Assembly (NCBI RefSeq): GCF_014218295.1
Contig: NZ_AP023287.1
Coordinates: 310,001-374,000 of the forward strand
Length of the DNA: 64,000 nt
Source: Mycolicibacterium litorale
GTDB lineage: Bacteria > Actinomycetota > Actinomycetes > Mycobacteriales > Mycobacteriaceae
Reading direction: 5' to 3'
In this document: piece by piece, positions 25,556 through 33,671 of the stretch
How the letters are laid out: every line of letters begins with the position of its first letter
Numbering within the stretch: position 1 is the stretch's first letter
Program-made: the position numbers and the translations under genes
Notes under the pieces: generated by a model
The model's database searches: none
What the model saw: the letters and a program-made list of their open reading frames with translations, nothing else
Told to the model about the DNA's origin: nothing

Positions 25556-27070
25556 ATGCGCGTGCTGTTGACCGAATTCCGCCAGGAGAGCAACAGTTTC
25601 TCTCCCGTGACCTCCGACCTGCGGTACTGGCGTGCCAACGGCTGGACTCTGACGCCGGCCGAGCTCTACCCGAAGCACACAAGCGGTTTCACCGCGCTCG
25701 GCGGCATGATCACCGTGCTGGAGCAGTCGGCGGGTCCGGATCTCGAGATGGTCTTCGGGCCCGGCTTCTACGCCCAGAGCGGAGGGCCCGTAACCCCTGA
25801 GGTGGTCGAGGAGTACCTGACTCAGCTCACCTCCGCCCTCGACGAGGCGGGCAGCCTGGACGCCGTCCTGGTCTCGTTCCACGGAGCGCTGCAGTCGACG
25901 GTCTCCGACGACGTCGAGTCCGACATCCTGCGGAAGGTGCGGGATCGGGTCGGCCCCAACTGCCTCGTCGGTGTGTCGACGGATCTCCACGGATTCATCA
26001 CGCCGACCCTGATCGAGCAGGTCGACGTCCTCTGCGGCTATCAGACCTACCCGCATGTCGACGTGGTCGAGACCGGCAGTCGCGCAGCCACTCTCGTACT
26101 GAGCCTGTACCGCGGCGCACCGCTGTACAGCGCCTACGCGGCGATTCCCATGATGGTTCCGGCGGCGGCCTACACGACGGGCGTCGGCCCGTTCGGTGAC
26201 CTGATCTCGCACGCTCACGCTCTGGTGGCCGACGGCACGCTCGAGGACTTCAGCGTCTATCAGATCCAGCCGTGGCTGGACGTGGAGCGGCCGAACTCCG
26301 CGGTCGTCGTCTACTCGAAATCCCCTGAGCACGCCGAGGCCGCGGCCGCCGAGCTGGCGACACGGTTGTACGCGATGCGGCATGACCTCGAGGCGGACCT
26401 GCACTCGGTCGAAGAGATCGCCGCACGCGCGGCCTCATCCGAGTCGAGCAAACCCGTCATCCTGGTCGACTCGGCCGACTCGTCCAACGCCGGAGCGCCC
26501 GGTGACAGCGCAACGGTGCTCGGTGTCCTGGCCGGTTCCTTCCCGGATCTGCGCGCGGCGACGATCATCGTCGATTCGCCCGCCGTGGAGGCGGCGTTCG
26601 CCGCCGGTGTCGGTGCGACTCAGACCTTCACGTTGGGCGGCACCATCGACCCACGCGCAGTGCCGGTGACGGTGGAGGGGCGGGTGCGGTCGCTGCACGA
26701 CGGCGGCTTCGACGTCGAGGGGCAGGGCAGCGCGGGGAAGCACATCGAGCTGGGCCGTGCGGCCGTGCTGCGGGTCGGCCACGTCGACGTCCTCGTGTGC
26801 CACACCATTTCCGGCAATGGCGACCCGCAGCTGTACCGCGCCTTCGGGATCGACCAGAAGATGTACGACTTGGTGGTGGTGAAAGCCAATACGTCGTTCC
26901 GCGCCGGATACGAGCCGTTCGCCGGCGAGATCTACCTGGCGGATACGCCGGGTGCCGCGGCGTCGGACATCCGGAACCTGCCCTTCACCAAATCGCACCT
27001 GCACGCCTTCCCGTGGGTGGACCGTGCCGACTTCGCACCAGAGGTGGTGCTGCACAAGCTGGGTGGGTGA
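25556..27070 (+). CDS. M81 family metallohydrolase (MlrC-like)
   Basis: A 504-residue protein with the DUF1485/MlrC N-terminal domain and MlrC C-terminal domain. Probable zinc ligands lie in SFHGAL (His109), STDLHGF (Asp143, His145) and TYPHVDVVETG (His167); the MlrC C-terminal part carries VDSADSSNAGAPGDS and NTSFRAGYEPF. MlrC of Sphingomonas opens a linear microcystin peptide, but most homologues sit in catabolic operons of unknown substrate. A hydrolase acting on an amide, lactam or ester of a sugar acid would fit between the kinase and the LarA homologue. Four bases follow the kinase stop and nine precede larA. Confidence 0.85.
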   Translation: MRVLLTEFRQESNSFSPVTSDLRYWRANGWTLTPAELYPKHTSGFTALGGMITVLEQSAGPDLEMVFGPGFYAQSGGPVTPEVVEEYLTQLTSALDEAGSLDAVLVSFHGALQSTVSDDVESDILRKVRDRVGPNCLVGVSTDLHGFITPTLIEQVDVLCGYQTYPHVDVVETGSRAATLVLSLYRGAPLYSAYAAIPMMVPAAAYTTGVGPFGDLISHAHALVADGTLEDFSVYQIQPWLDVERPNSAVVVYSKSPEHAEAAAAELATRLYAMRHDLEADLHSVEEIAARAASSESSKPVILVDSADSSNAGAPGDSATVLGVLAGSFPDLRAATIIVDSPAVEAAFAAGVGATQTFTLGGTIDPRAVPVTVEGRVRSLHDGGFDVEGQGSAGKHIELGRAAVLRVGHVDVLVCHTISGNGDPQLYRAFGIDQKMYDLVVVKANTSFRAGYEPFAGEIYLADTPGAAASDIRNLPFTKSHLHAFPWVDRADFAPEVVLHKLGG

Positions 27071-27079
27071 ACCGCATCG

Positions 27080-28375
27080 ATGACCGCTGAGTCCATGACC
27101 GTGCGCCTGGCCTACGGCGAACGCGGCCTGACGATTCGGACACCGCGCCACCGCTCGGTCGTGGTGGAACCGCAGTACCGTCCCTCGGTCGCCGACCCCG
27201 CCGCCGCGCTGCGGACAGCGCTGCGCCGGCCGGTGACGGGTCTGCCGCTGCGGCAGATGCTCCGCAAGGGCCAGACGGTGGCGATATCGATGTGCGACAT
27301 CACCCGGCCGCAGCCCCGGCATCTGATGATCCCCGCCATCCTGGACGAGCTCGACGGCGTCATCCGGCTCGAGGACGTGGTCGTGCTGGTGGCCACCGGT
27401 ACGCACCGCGCCAACAGCGACGGGGAACTGCGCCGCATGCTCGGCGACGAGATCGTCGACAGCGTCCGCATCGTCAATCACGAATCCGACGATCGGCAAT
27501 CGCTGCAGTGGTGCGGATACCACGGCAACAAAGTGCCGGTGTGGCTCAACCGCGAGTGGACCGACGCGGACATCCGGATCACCACCGGTTTCGTCGAACC
27601 CCACTTCTTCGCGGGTTTCTCCGGCGGGCCCAAGCTCGTCGCCCCCGGCCTGGCCGGTCTGGACACGGTGCTGGTGCTGCACGATGCGCAGCGCATCGGC
27701 AGCAGCAACGCGACGTGGGGCATCTGTGAGGGCAATCCCGTCCACGACGACATCCGTGCCGTGGCCGCCGGCACCGGCGTGCACTTCGCGCTCGACGTCA
27801 TCCTCAACCGTGACCACGGCATCGTCGCCTGCTTCGGCGGGGAGATCGCGCGAATGCACCAGGCGGCCCGGCAGACGGCACGCACGATCGCCATGCGCGA
27901 ACTCCCACACCGATTCGAGGTGGTCGTCACCACCAACTCCGGTTATCCCCTCGACCAGAACCTCTACCAGGCGGTCAAGGGAATGTCGGCCGCCGCCAAG
28001 GTCGTCACGCCCGGCGGGGTGATCATCTGTGCCGCCGAGTGCCGTGACGGCTTCCCCGACCACGGCTCATACCGTGGTCTGCTGACGTCCGCGCCCTCGC
28101 CGCAACACCTGCTCGACGACATCGCCGCCCGCCCCCACACCGTCTTGGACCAGTGGCAGATCCAGGTGCAGGCCCGCATCCACACCTCAGCCGACGTACT
28201 GGTCCACAGCGACTACCTGTCGGACGAGGAGTTGCGGTCCGCGCACATCTCGCCGTGCTCGGACGTCTCGGTCGCCATCGAGCGCGCCCTGCACGACGCC
28301 GGCCCTGACTCCCGGGTGTGTCTGCTCCCCGAAGGGCCGCAGACCATTCCGTACGTGGCCGGAGAAGCCGCATGA
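27080..28375 (+). CDS. LarA-family nickel-dependent racemase/epimerase
   Basis: A 431-residue enzyme of the lactate racemase LarA (DUF2088) family. Residues known to act in Lactiplantibacillus LarA appear at the same spacings: Asp73 and Arg76 (CDITRP), His109 (GTHR), His175 (FVEPH), Lys185 (GGPK, forms the cofactor thioamide), His201 (the nickel-ligand histidine, 16 residues later), and Tyr296-Gln297-x2-Lys300 (YQAVKG). It should therefore carry the nickel-pincer nucleotide and move a hydride at the C2 of a 2-hydroxyacid. The surrounding sugar transporter and kinase argue for a sugar acid rather than lactate. Its stop overlaps the larE start as ATGA. An alternative start is Met6. Confidence 0.9.
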   Translation: MTAESMTVRLAYGERGLTIRTPRHRSVVVEPQYRPSVADPAAALRTALRRPVTGLPLRQMLRKGQTVAISMCDITRPQPRHLMIPAILDELDGVIRLEDVVVLVATGTHRANSDGELRRMLGDEIVDSVRIVNHESDDRQSLQWCGYHGNKVPVWLNREWTDADIRITTGFVEPHFFAGFSGGPKLVAPGLAGLDTVLVLHDAQRIGSSNATWGICEGNPVHDDIRAVAAGTGVHFALDVILNRDHGIVACFGGEIARMHQAARQTARTIAMRELPHRFEVVVTTNSGYPLDQNLYQAVKGMSAAAKVVTPGGVIICAAECRDGFPDHGSYRGLLTSAPSPQHLLDDIAARPHTVLDQWQIQVQARIHTSADVLVHSDYLSDEELRSAHISPCSDVSVAIERALHDAGPDSRVCLLPEGPQTIPYVAGEAA

Positions 28376-29205
28376 CCTCAGCCACGACCAAGCTGGCCGA
28401 CCTGCGGGCACACCTGCGGGAGGCGGAAGCCGTCGTCGTCGGGTTCTCCGGCGGGGCCGACTCGGCCCTGCTGGCCGCGGTGGCCCACTCCGTCCTCGGT
28501 CACCGGGCGCTCGCCGTCACCGCGGTGTCACCGAGCCTTCCTGCGGCAGAGCGCCGCGCCGCGAAGGCCTTCGCCAGGGCCAACGGCATCGCACACGTCG
28601 AGGTCTGTACCGACGAGGCCGACCGGGCCGACTACCGCGCCAACAACGGTGACCGGTGCTACCACTGCAAGTCGGCGCTGTTCGACGCGCTCGAGCCGCT
28701 GGCTCGGGCGATGGGTGGGCGAATCGCGTTGGGTACCAACCTCGACGACGTCCGGTCCGAGCACCGTCCCGGGCTGCGAGCGGCAGCCGAACGAGGCACC
28801 ATCGCCCCGATGGTGTCCGCGGGACTGACCAAGAGCGATGTCCGGGAGCTCAGCCGCCGGCTGGGCCTGAGCACCGCCGAGAAGCCGGCGGCAGCGTGCC
28901 TGGCATCCCGGGTGGCCTACGGCGACCCGGTCACCCCGGAGATCCTCGCCCGGATCGAGAAGGCCGAAAACGCATTGCACAAACTGGGTTTCGAGGTGTG
29001 CCGGGTCCGGTCCCACCACGGCGGCCGACTCGCACGCATCGAGGTCCCGGCTGCCGACGTCGCGCACGTCGCCGAATTCCGTGCCGAGATCGACGGCGCC
29101 GTCAGGGCCGCGGGATTCGACTTCTGCGCACTGGATCTCGCGGGCTTCACCAGCGGGCGGATGAACGTCCTGCTGACCGTCGGGGGCCTTCGTGGAGCAC
29201 CCTGA
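28372..29205 (+). CDS. larE: LarE, ATP-dependent sacrificial sulfur transferase
   Basis: A 277-residue PP-loop enzyme that activates the cofactor precursor as an AMP ester and donates sulfur to make the thiocarboxylates of the nickel-pincer nucleotide. The PP-loop is GFSGGADSALL (residues 24-34), followed by NNGDRCYHCKSALF with the family CYxCK motif. Cys176 in KPAAACLASR coincides in number with the sacrificial cysteine of the characterised L. plantarum enzyme. ATG 28372 overlaps the larA-like stop (ATGA); the longer reading upstream is rejected. The end overlaps larB by 14 bases. Confidence 0.92.
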   Translation: MTSATTKLADLRAHLREAEAVVVGFSGGADSALLAAVAHSVLGHRALAVTAVSPSLPAAERRAAKAFARANGIAHVEVCTDEADRADYRANNGDRCYHCKSALFDALEPLARAMGGRIALGTNLDDVRSEHRPGLRAAAERGTIAPMVSAGLTKSDVRELSRRLGLSTAEKPAAACLASRVAYGDPVTPEILARIEKAENALHKLGFEVCRVRSHHGGRLARIEVPAADVAHVAEFRAEIDGAVRAAGFDFCALDLAGFTSGRMNVLLTVGGLRGAP

Positions 29206-29875
29206 CACCGGCGCCCGAGCGGATTTCGCCGTCGTCGACATCGACCGGGAACGCAGGCAGGGCCTACCCGAGGTCGTGTACGCACCGGGCAAAGACCTGC
29301 ATGAGATCACCGCGATCGTCGGCGAATTGACGGCGAACTGTTCGGGACCCGTTCTGGTGACACGGATCGAGGCGGATGCCGCCGCCGCGGTGCTCGCCGA
29401 CGTACCGGACGGCCACTACCATCGCCGGGCACGACTGTTGACGTGGCGACCGGCCGCGCGCCGCCGCTGCCGGGTGTGCGTGGTCACCGCGGGAACCGCC
29501 GACGGTCGCGTCGCCGAAGAAGCGCTGCAGGTCTGCCTGGCAGTCGGACTCGACGCCCACCTGGTCGCCGACGTCGGGGTCGCCGGAATCCATCGCGTCC
29601 TCAACAGGGTCGACGAGCTCAGGGCCGCCGACATCGTCATCGTCGTCGCGGGCATGGAAGGCGCCCTCGCCAGCGTCGTCGGCGGCCTGGTGGGCTGCCC
29701 GGTCGTCGCGGTGCCCACCTCGACCGGCTACGGCGCCGCGCTCAACGGGATGACCGCGCTGGCCGGCATGTTGACCTCATGCGCGTCCGGGATGAGCGTG
29801 GTGAACATCGACTCCGGTTTCGGCGCCGCCATGGCCGCGCACCGCCTCGCCTACGCCATCGAGGCCAGAGGATGA
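29192..29875 (+). CDS. larB: LarB, NaAD carboxylase/hydrolase
   Basis: A 227-residue AIR-carboxylase-fold protein that carboxylates the pyridinium ring of nicotinic acid adenine dinucleotide and hydrolyses its pyrophosphate, the first step of nickel-pincer nucleotide synthesis. The PurE-like core is VVTAGTADGRVAEEALQV, VVAGMEGALASVVGGLVG and VPTSTGYGAALNGMTAL. Cys197 (LTSCASGMSV) occupies the place of the cysteine that attacks the substrate ring in LarB. The GTG start lies inside the larE end, and its own stop overlaps larC as ATGA, so larE-larB-larC are tightly coupled. Confidence 0.92.
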   Translation: MEHPDTGARADFAVVDIDRERRQGLPEVVYAPGKDLHEITAIVGELTANCSGPVLVTRIEADAAAAVLADVPDGHYHRRARLLTWRPAARRRCRVCVVTAGTADGRVAEEALQVCLAVGLDAHLVADVGVAGIHRVLNRVDELRAADIVIVVAGMEGALASVVGGLVGCPVVAVPTSTGYGAALNGMTALAGMLTSCASGMSVVNIDSGFGAAMAAHRLAYAIEARG

Positions 29876-31050
29876 TCCTCTGGCTCAACCCGACGACCGG
29901 TATCTCGGGCGACATGCTCCTCGGCGCGCTACTCGGACTGGGCGCCCCGGTGGCCGACGTGCGTTCGGCGATCGCCTCCAGCGGCCTGACAGGCTGGGAA
30001 CTCGAGCGGGAATCGGTGTCCACCCACGGCATCGCCGCCACCCGTGCGGTGGTCCGGACCCACGACACGGCCACCGCCCGCCCCGCCGCCGAGCTGCTCG
30101 ACCTCATCGGCTCGGTGCGGCCCGAACCGGTGGCCGCCATGGCGGCCGAAACGGTGCGGTTGATCGCCGAGTGCGAAGCCCGGTTGCACGGACAAGACCT
30201 CGCCGCGGTGCACCTGCACGAGATCGGCGGCATCGACACCGTCGTCGACACCGTGGGGGTCGCGGCGGCGCTCCGACTGCTCGACATCACCGACATCTAT
30301 TGCGCGCCGATAGGAATGGGTGCCGGGGTGGTCGACTGTGCTCACGGGACACTGCCCGCGCCCGCCCCCGCCACGTTGAGCCTGCTCACGGGAGCTCAGA
30401 TCACCGGCGTCGACATCGCGGGGGAGACGGTGACGCCCACCGGTGCGGCGCTGCTGCGTGTCGCACGAGCCCGCTACGGCCCGCCTCCTCCCATGACGGT
30501 CACCGGCGTGGCCTTCGGCGCAGGCACAAGACGATTCGCGGGCCGCCCCAACATCCTCACCGCGGTGCTGGGCTGGGCACCGGCCCCGATCGCGGACGAA
30601 CAGATGGTGGTGTTGGAGACCAATGTCGACGACGTGACCGGTGAGGAACTCGCACACGTGATCGCCTCGGCGCTCGATGCCGGCGCCGCCGACGCCTGGT
30701 GCACCCCCGCCGTGATGAAGAAAGGCCGCCCGGCCCATGTCGTGCACGTCCTGTGCCACCGGGCGCGGGCAGACCATCTGGGAGACCTGCTGGCCGCGGA
30801 GACCGGCAGCCTGGGAATCCGCCGCGCGGACGTCGACCGCCGGATTCTTCCCCGCATCGAGCGCACGGTCGAGGTTCATGGGCACCCGATCCGCGTCAAG
30901 TGCGGACCCTGGCGCGCCAAGCCCGAGCGCGACGACGTGGTGGCCGTCGCCGAGAAACTCGGTGTATCAGCGAGGCGCGTGAGCGATCTCGCGCTGGCTC
31001 AGACCGTGGACTGGCCGACCGGGTACGCGGCCGCCGACGACACCCGATAG
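29872..31050 (+). CDS. larC: LarC, nickel insertion protein (full-length)
   Basis: A 392-residue cyclometallase that inserts nickel into the dithio precursor to finish the nickel-pincer nucleotide. It starts MILWLNPTTGISGDMLLGAL, carries the metal-type motif AVHLHEIGGIDTVVD at residues 112-126, and continues through VTPTGAALLRVARARYG into the LarC2 part with VLETNVDDVTGEELAHV, MKKGRPAHVVHVLC and ETGSLGIRR. In L. plantarum larC needs a programmed frameshift between LarC1 and LarC2; here one uninterrupted frame encodes both. It ends the operon and converges on the siderophore-interacting gene with four bases between stops. Confidence 0.92.
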   Translation: MILWLNPTTGISGDMLLGALLGLGAPVADVRSAIASSGLTGWELERESVSTHGIAATRAVVRTHDTATARPAAELLDLIGSVRPEPVAAMAAETVRLIAECEARLHGQDLAAVHLHEIGGIDTVVDTVGVAAALRLLDITDIYCAPIGMGAGVVDCAHGTLPAPAPATLSLLTGAQITGVDIAGETVTPTGAALLRVARARYGPPPPMTVTGVAFGAGTRRFAGRPNILTAVLGWAPAPIADEQMVVLETNVDDVTGEELAHVIASALDAGAADAWCTPAVMKKGRPAHVVHVLCHRARADHLGDLLAAETGSLGIRRADVDRRILPRIERTVEVHGHPIRVKCGPWRAKPERDDVVAVAEKLGVSARRVSDLALAQTVDWPTGYAAADDTR

Positions 31051-31054
31051 GTGT

Positions 31055-31858
31055 TCACAGCCCGATCCGTTCACACGCGTCGTCGAACTCCTCGAAGGCC
31101 AGCTTGTCGCCCTTGCCCGCGTCGAGCGCGCGCCCGTACACCGCGAGCACCTCGTCCCGGACCTCTTCGAACCTGGCATCCCAGGTCTCGGAGTCGCGGC
31201 GCCAGTACCCGGTGACGTCGTACTGGTCGATCGTCCACCCGAGGCCGCGCAGGTGTTTGCGCACCGCGCGGGATTCGGCCGCTTCGCCGGCGAACCAGCA
31301 GTAGCCACTCCCCGGCAGCGGTGCGAACGCGCAGACCGCCCGGGCCAGCGTGCTCTCGGCATGGCCGTTGCCGGTACCGACACGGGGGACGACGGCGACG
31401 TCGGCGCGCCGCGGCAGGTAGTCGAGGTCCTCCGGTGCGGCCACCTCCACGAGCAGTGTGGCCCGCGCGCCGGCGGGTAGTTCCTCGACGATGCGGGCGG
31501 CCGCCGGCAGGCCCGACAGGTCGCAGGCCAACAACTGCCAGTCGGTGTCCGGCCGCGGCCGGTACCACGAGCGGGCATGGTCGAGACGGACCCGGTCGCC
31601 GGCGACGGTCGACGACGCCCATGCGGTTCCGGGGCCGTGCGCGTGCAGGACGACGTCGAGGGTGATCAGGGCACCGTCGTGACGACGCACCGAGTAGTTG
31701 CGGCCCTCGTCGCCGTCGGCGCAGAAGTACACGCCGACCGCCGAGTCGCCGCCCGGTGCGATGGCGAGAGCCTCCGGTTCGTCGACCTCCAGGACGATCC
31801 GCCGCAGGCGACCGCTCAGCTGGGCGGTCTCGACCACCGTGGCATGCGAGAACGGCAC
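31055..31858 (-). CDS. Siderophore-interacting protein (FAD-dependent ferric reductase family)
   Basis: A 267-residue cytosolic flavoprotein of the ViuB/SIP family that reduces ferric siderophores to release iron. The FAD motif is GRNYSVRRHDG, preceded by ATVVETAQLSGRLRRIVLEV and followed by GPGTAWASSTVAGDRVRLD. The C-terminal NAD(P)-binding half has LLACDLSGLPAAARIVEELP and YCWFAGEAAESRAVRKHLRG, the SIP hallmark. GTG 31858 gives the expected N-terminus; a reading from 32029 overlaps the mce operon promoter and is rejected. No IdeR box was found upstream. Confidence 0.85.
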   Translation of the reverse strand: MPFSHATVVETAQLSGRLRRIVLEVDEPEALAIAPGGDSAVGVYFCADGDEGRNYSVRRHDGALITLDVVLHAHGPGTAWASSTVAGDRVRLDHARSWYRPRPDTDWQLLACDLSGLPAAARIVEELPAGARATLLVEVAAPEDLDYLPRRADVAVVPRVGTGNGHAESTLARAVCAFAPLPGSGYCWFAGEAAESRAVRKHLRGLGWTIDQYDVTGYWRRDSETWDARFEEVRDEVLAVYGRALDAGKGDKLAFEEFDDACERIGL

Positions 31859-32031
31859 TCCGCTGAGGTTACCCAGCCACCTCGGTCCGCGGGTGACTCC
31901 CCTCCGGGACGGGCACTTCCGCGTTATCCCGATGGGCGGGACGGGAGGTGTGCCCCAGTTCACTCGAATGCCACTGTTGCCCGTCGAGCGACGTGCCGAC
32001 GGCACCGAGGCGGTATCGAGGAGGAGCATTG

Positions 32032-32802
32032 GTGAACCGGGCCGATCTGGATCGGCCGCTCGAGGCGGTCGGCGGTCTGTTCGGCATGACCGTCGATGCG
32101 GTGCGGTTCGCGTTCCGGCGGCCGTTCCAGGGCAGGGAATTCCTCGAACAGTCGTGGTTCGTCGCGCGGGTGTCGCTGGCGCCGACGCTTCTGGTCGCGA
32201 TCCCGTTCACCGTGCTGGTGAGTTTCACGTTGAACATCCTGCTGCGCGAGCTGGGCGCCGCCGACCTCTCGGGCGCCGGTGCCGCCTTCGGTGCCGTCAC
32301 CCAGGTGGGGCCGCTGGTGACGGTGCTGATCGTCGCCGGCGCGGGCGCCACCGCGATGTGTGCCGACCTCGGCTCCCGCACGATCCGCGAGGAGATCGAG
32401 GCGATGGAGGTGCTAGGCATCAATCCCGTTGCCCGCCTTGTCACTCCGCGGATGCTGGCCTCCGGCCTGGTGGCGCTGCTGCTCAACAGCCTCGTCGTCA
32501 TCATCGGCATCCTGGGTGGCTACGCCTTCTCGGTGTTCGTCCAGGACGTCAACCCCGGCGCCTTCGCCGCGGGCATCACGCTGTTGACCGGAGTCGGCGA
32601 GGTGATCATCTCGTGCGTCAAGGCCGCGCTGTTCGGCGTCATCGCCGGACTGGTGGCGTGCTATCGCGGACTGACGATCAGCGGAGGTGGCGCCAAGGCC
32701 GTCGGGAACGCCGTCAACGAGACCGTGGTGTACGCCTTCATGGCGCTGTTCGTCATCAACGTGGTGGTGACCGCGATCGGCATCCGGATGACGGCGGGCT
32801 GA
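32032..32802 (+). CDS. yrbEA: YrbE-type MCE transporter permease, first copy
   Basis: A 256-residue inner-membrane permease of the MlaE family, first of two in the Mce lipid importer. A GTG start is placed by a strong ribosome site (GAGGAGGAG) and gives MNRADLDRPLEAVGGLF. The MlaE core reads GAVTQVGPLVTVLIVAGAGA, then DLGSRTIREEIEAMEVLGIN (the cytoplasmic coupling helix with its EExxAxxxLGxxP-like motif) and PRMLASGLVALLLNSLVVII. Four bases separate it from the second permease. The operon's ATPase (MceG) is usually encoded elsewhere in mycobacteria and is not in this window. Confidence 0.93.
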   Translation: MNRADLDRPLEAVGGLFGMTVDAVRFAFRRPFQGREFLEQSWFVARVSLAPTLLVAIPFTVLVSFTLNILLRELGAADLSGAGAAFGAVTQVGPLVTVLIVAGAGATAMCADLGSRTIREEIEAMEVLGINPVARLVTPRMLASGLVALLLNSLVVIIGILGGYAFSVFVQDVNPGAFAAGITLLTGVGEVIISCVKAALFGVIAGLVACYRGLTISGGGAKAVGNAVNETVVYAFMALFVINVVVTAIGIRMTAG

Positions 32803-32806
32803 GCCG

Positions 32807-33664
32807 ATGGGAACCCTCGCGACACTGGGCGCCGCCTATCCCCGCGTCGTCAGCCAGTTCAAGAAGCCGGTCTCGCTGGTGGGCCGCCTCGGCGACCACA
32901 TCCTCTTCTACGGCCGCGCACTGGCGGGCACGCCGCACGCGGCCATGCACTACCGCAAGGAGATCGTCCGCCTGATCGCCGAGATCAGCATGGGCGCCGG
33001 GACTTTGGCGATGATCGGTGGGACCGTCGTCATCGTCGGGTTCCTCACCCTGGCCGCGGGCGGCACGCTGGCGGTGCAGGGGTACAGCTCGCTCGGCAAC
33101 ATCGGTATCGAGGCGCTCACCGGCTTCCTCGCGGCCTTCATCAACGTGCGCATCTCCGCGCCCGTAGTGGCCGGTATCGGCCTGGCCGCCACGTTCGGCG
33201 CGGGGGTGACCGCCCAACTCGGCGCCATGCGCATCAACGAGGAGGTCGACGCGCTCGAGACCATGGGCATCCGCCCGATCGAGTACCTGGTGAGCACCCG
33301 CATCGTGGCGGGGATGATCGCGATCACGCCGCTCTACTCGGTCGCGGTGATCCTGTCCTTCCTCGCCTCACAGTTCACGACGGTCGTGCTGTTCGGGCAG
33401 TCCGGCGGGCTCTACGACCACTACTTCAACACCTTCCTCAATCCGGTCGACCTGCTCTGGTCATTCCTGCAGGCGATCCTGATGGCGCTGACCGTGTTGT
33501 TCATCCACACCTACTTCGGCTACTTCGCCACCGGCGGGCCCGCCGGTGTCGGCGTGGCGGTCGGCAACGCGGTCCGCACCTCGCTGGTCGTGGTCGTCTC
33601 GGTCACCCTGCTGGTGTCGCTGTCGGTGTACGGCTCCAACGGCAACTTCAACCTGTCGGGATAG
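32807..33664 (+). CDS. yrbEB: YrbE-type MCE transporter permease, second copy
   Basis: A 285-residue MlaE-type permease that pairs with the preceding copy. Characteristic residues are HYRKEIVRLIAEISMGAGTL, SSLGNIGIEALTGFLAAFIN, GAGVTAQLGAMRINEEVDAL and ETMGIRPIEYLVSTRIVAG, with five or six membrane helices. The conserved loop is close to that of Mce1-4 YrbEB proteins. It lies between yrbEA and mceA with short gaps, so the heterodimeric permease is made together with the substrate-capture Mce proteins. Confidence 0.93.
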   Translation: MGTLATLGAAYPRVVSQFKKPVSLVGRLGDHILFYGRALAGTPHAAMHYRKEIVRLIAEISMGAGTLAMIGGTVVIVGFLTLAAGGTLAVQGYSSLGNIGIEALTGFLAAFINVRISAPVVAGIGLAATFGAGVTAQLGAMRINEEVDALETMGIRPIEYLVSTRIVAGMIAITPLYSVAVILSFLASQFTTVVLFGQSGGLYDHYFNTFLNPVDLLWSFLQAILMALTVLFIHTYFGYFATGGPAGVGVAVGNAVRTSLVVVVSVTLLVSLSVYGSNGNFNLSG

Positions 33665-33671
33665 GTGTGTC

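Noticed and set aside
27080..28375. Naming the LarA homologue lactate racemase
   Set aside because: The nickel-pincer residues only show cofactor use; characterised homologues have several substrates and the neighbours point to a sugar acid.
31859..31900. An IdeR iron box upstream of the siderophore-interacting gene
   Set aside because: GAGGT...ACCTC half-sites occur, but their spacing and registry do not match the 19-bp TTAGGTTAGSCTAACCTAA consensus.
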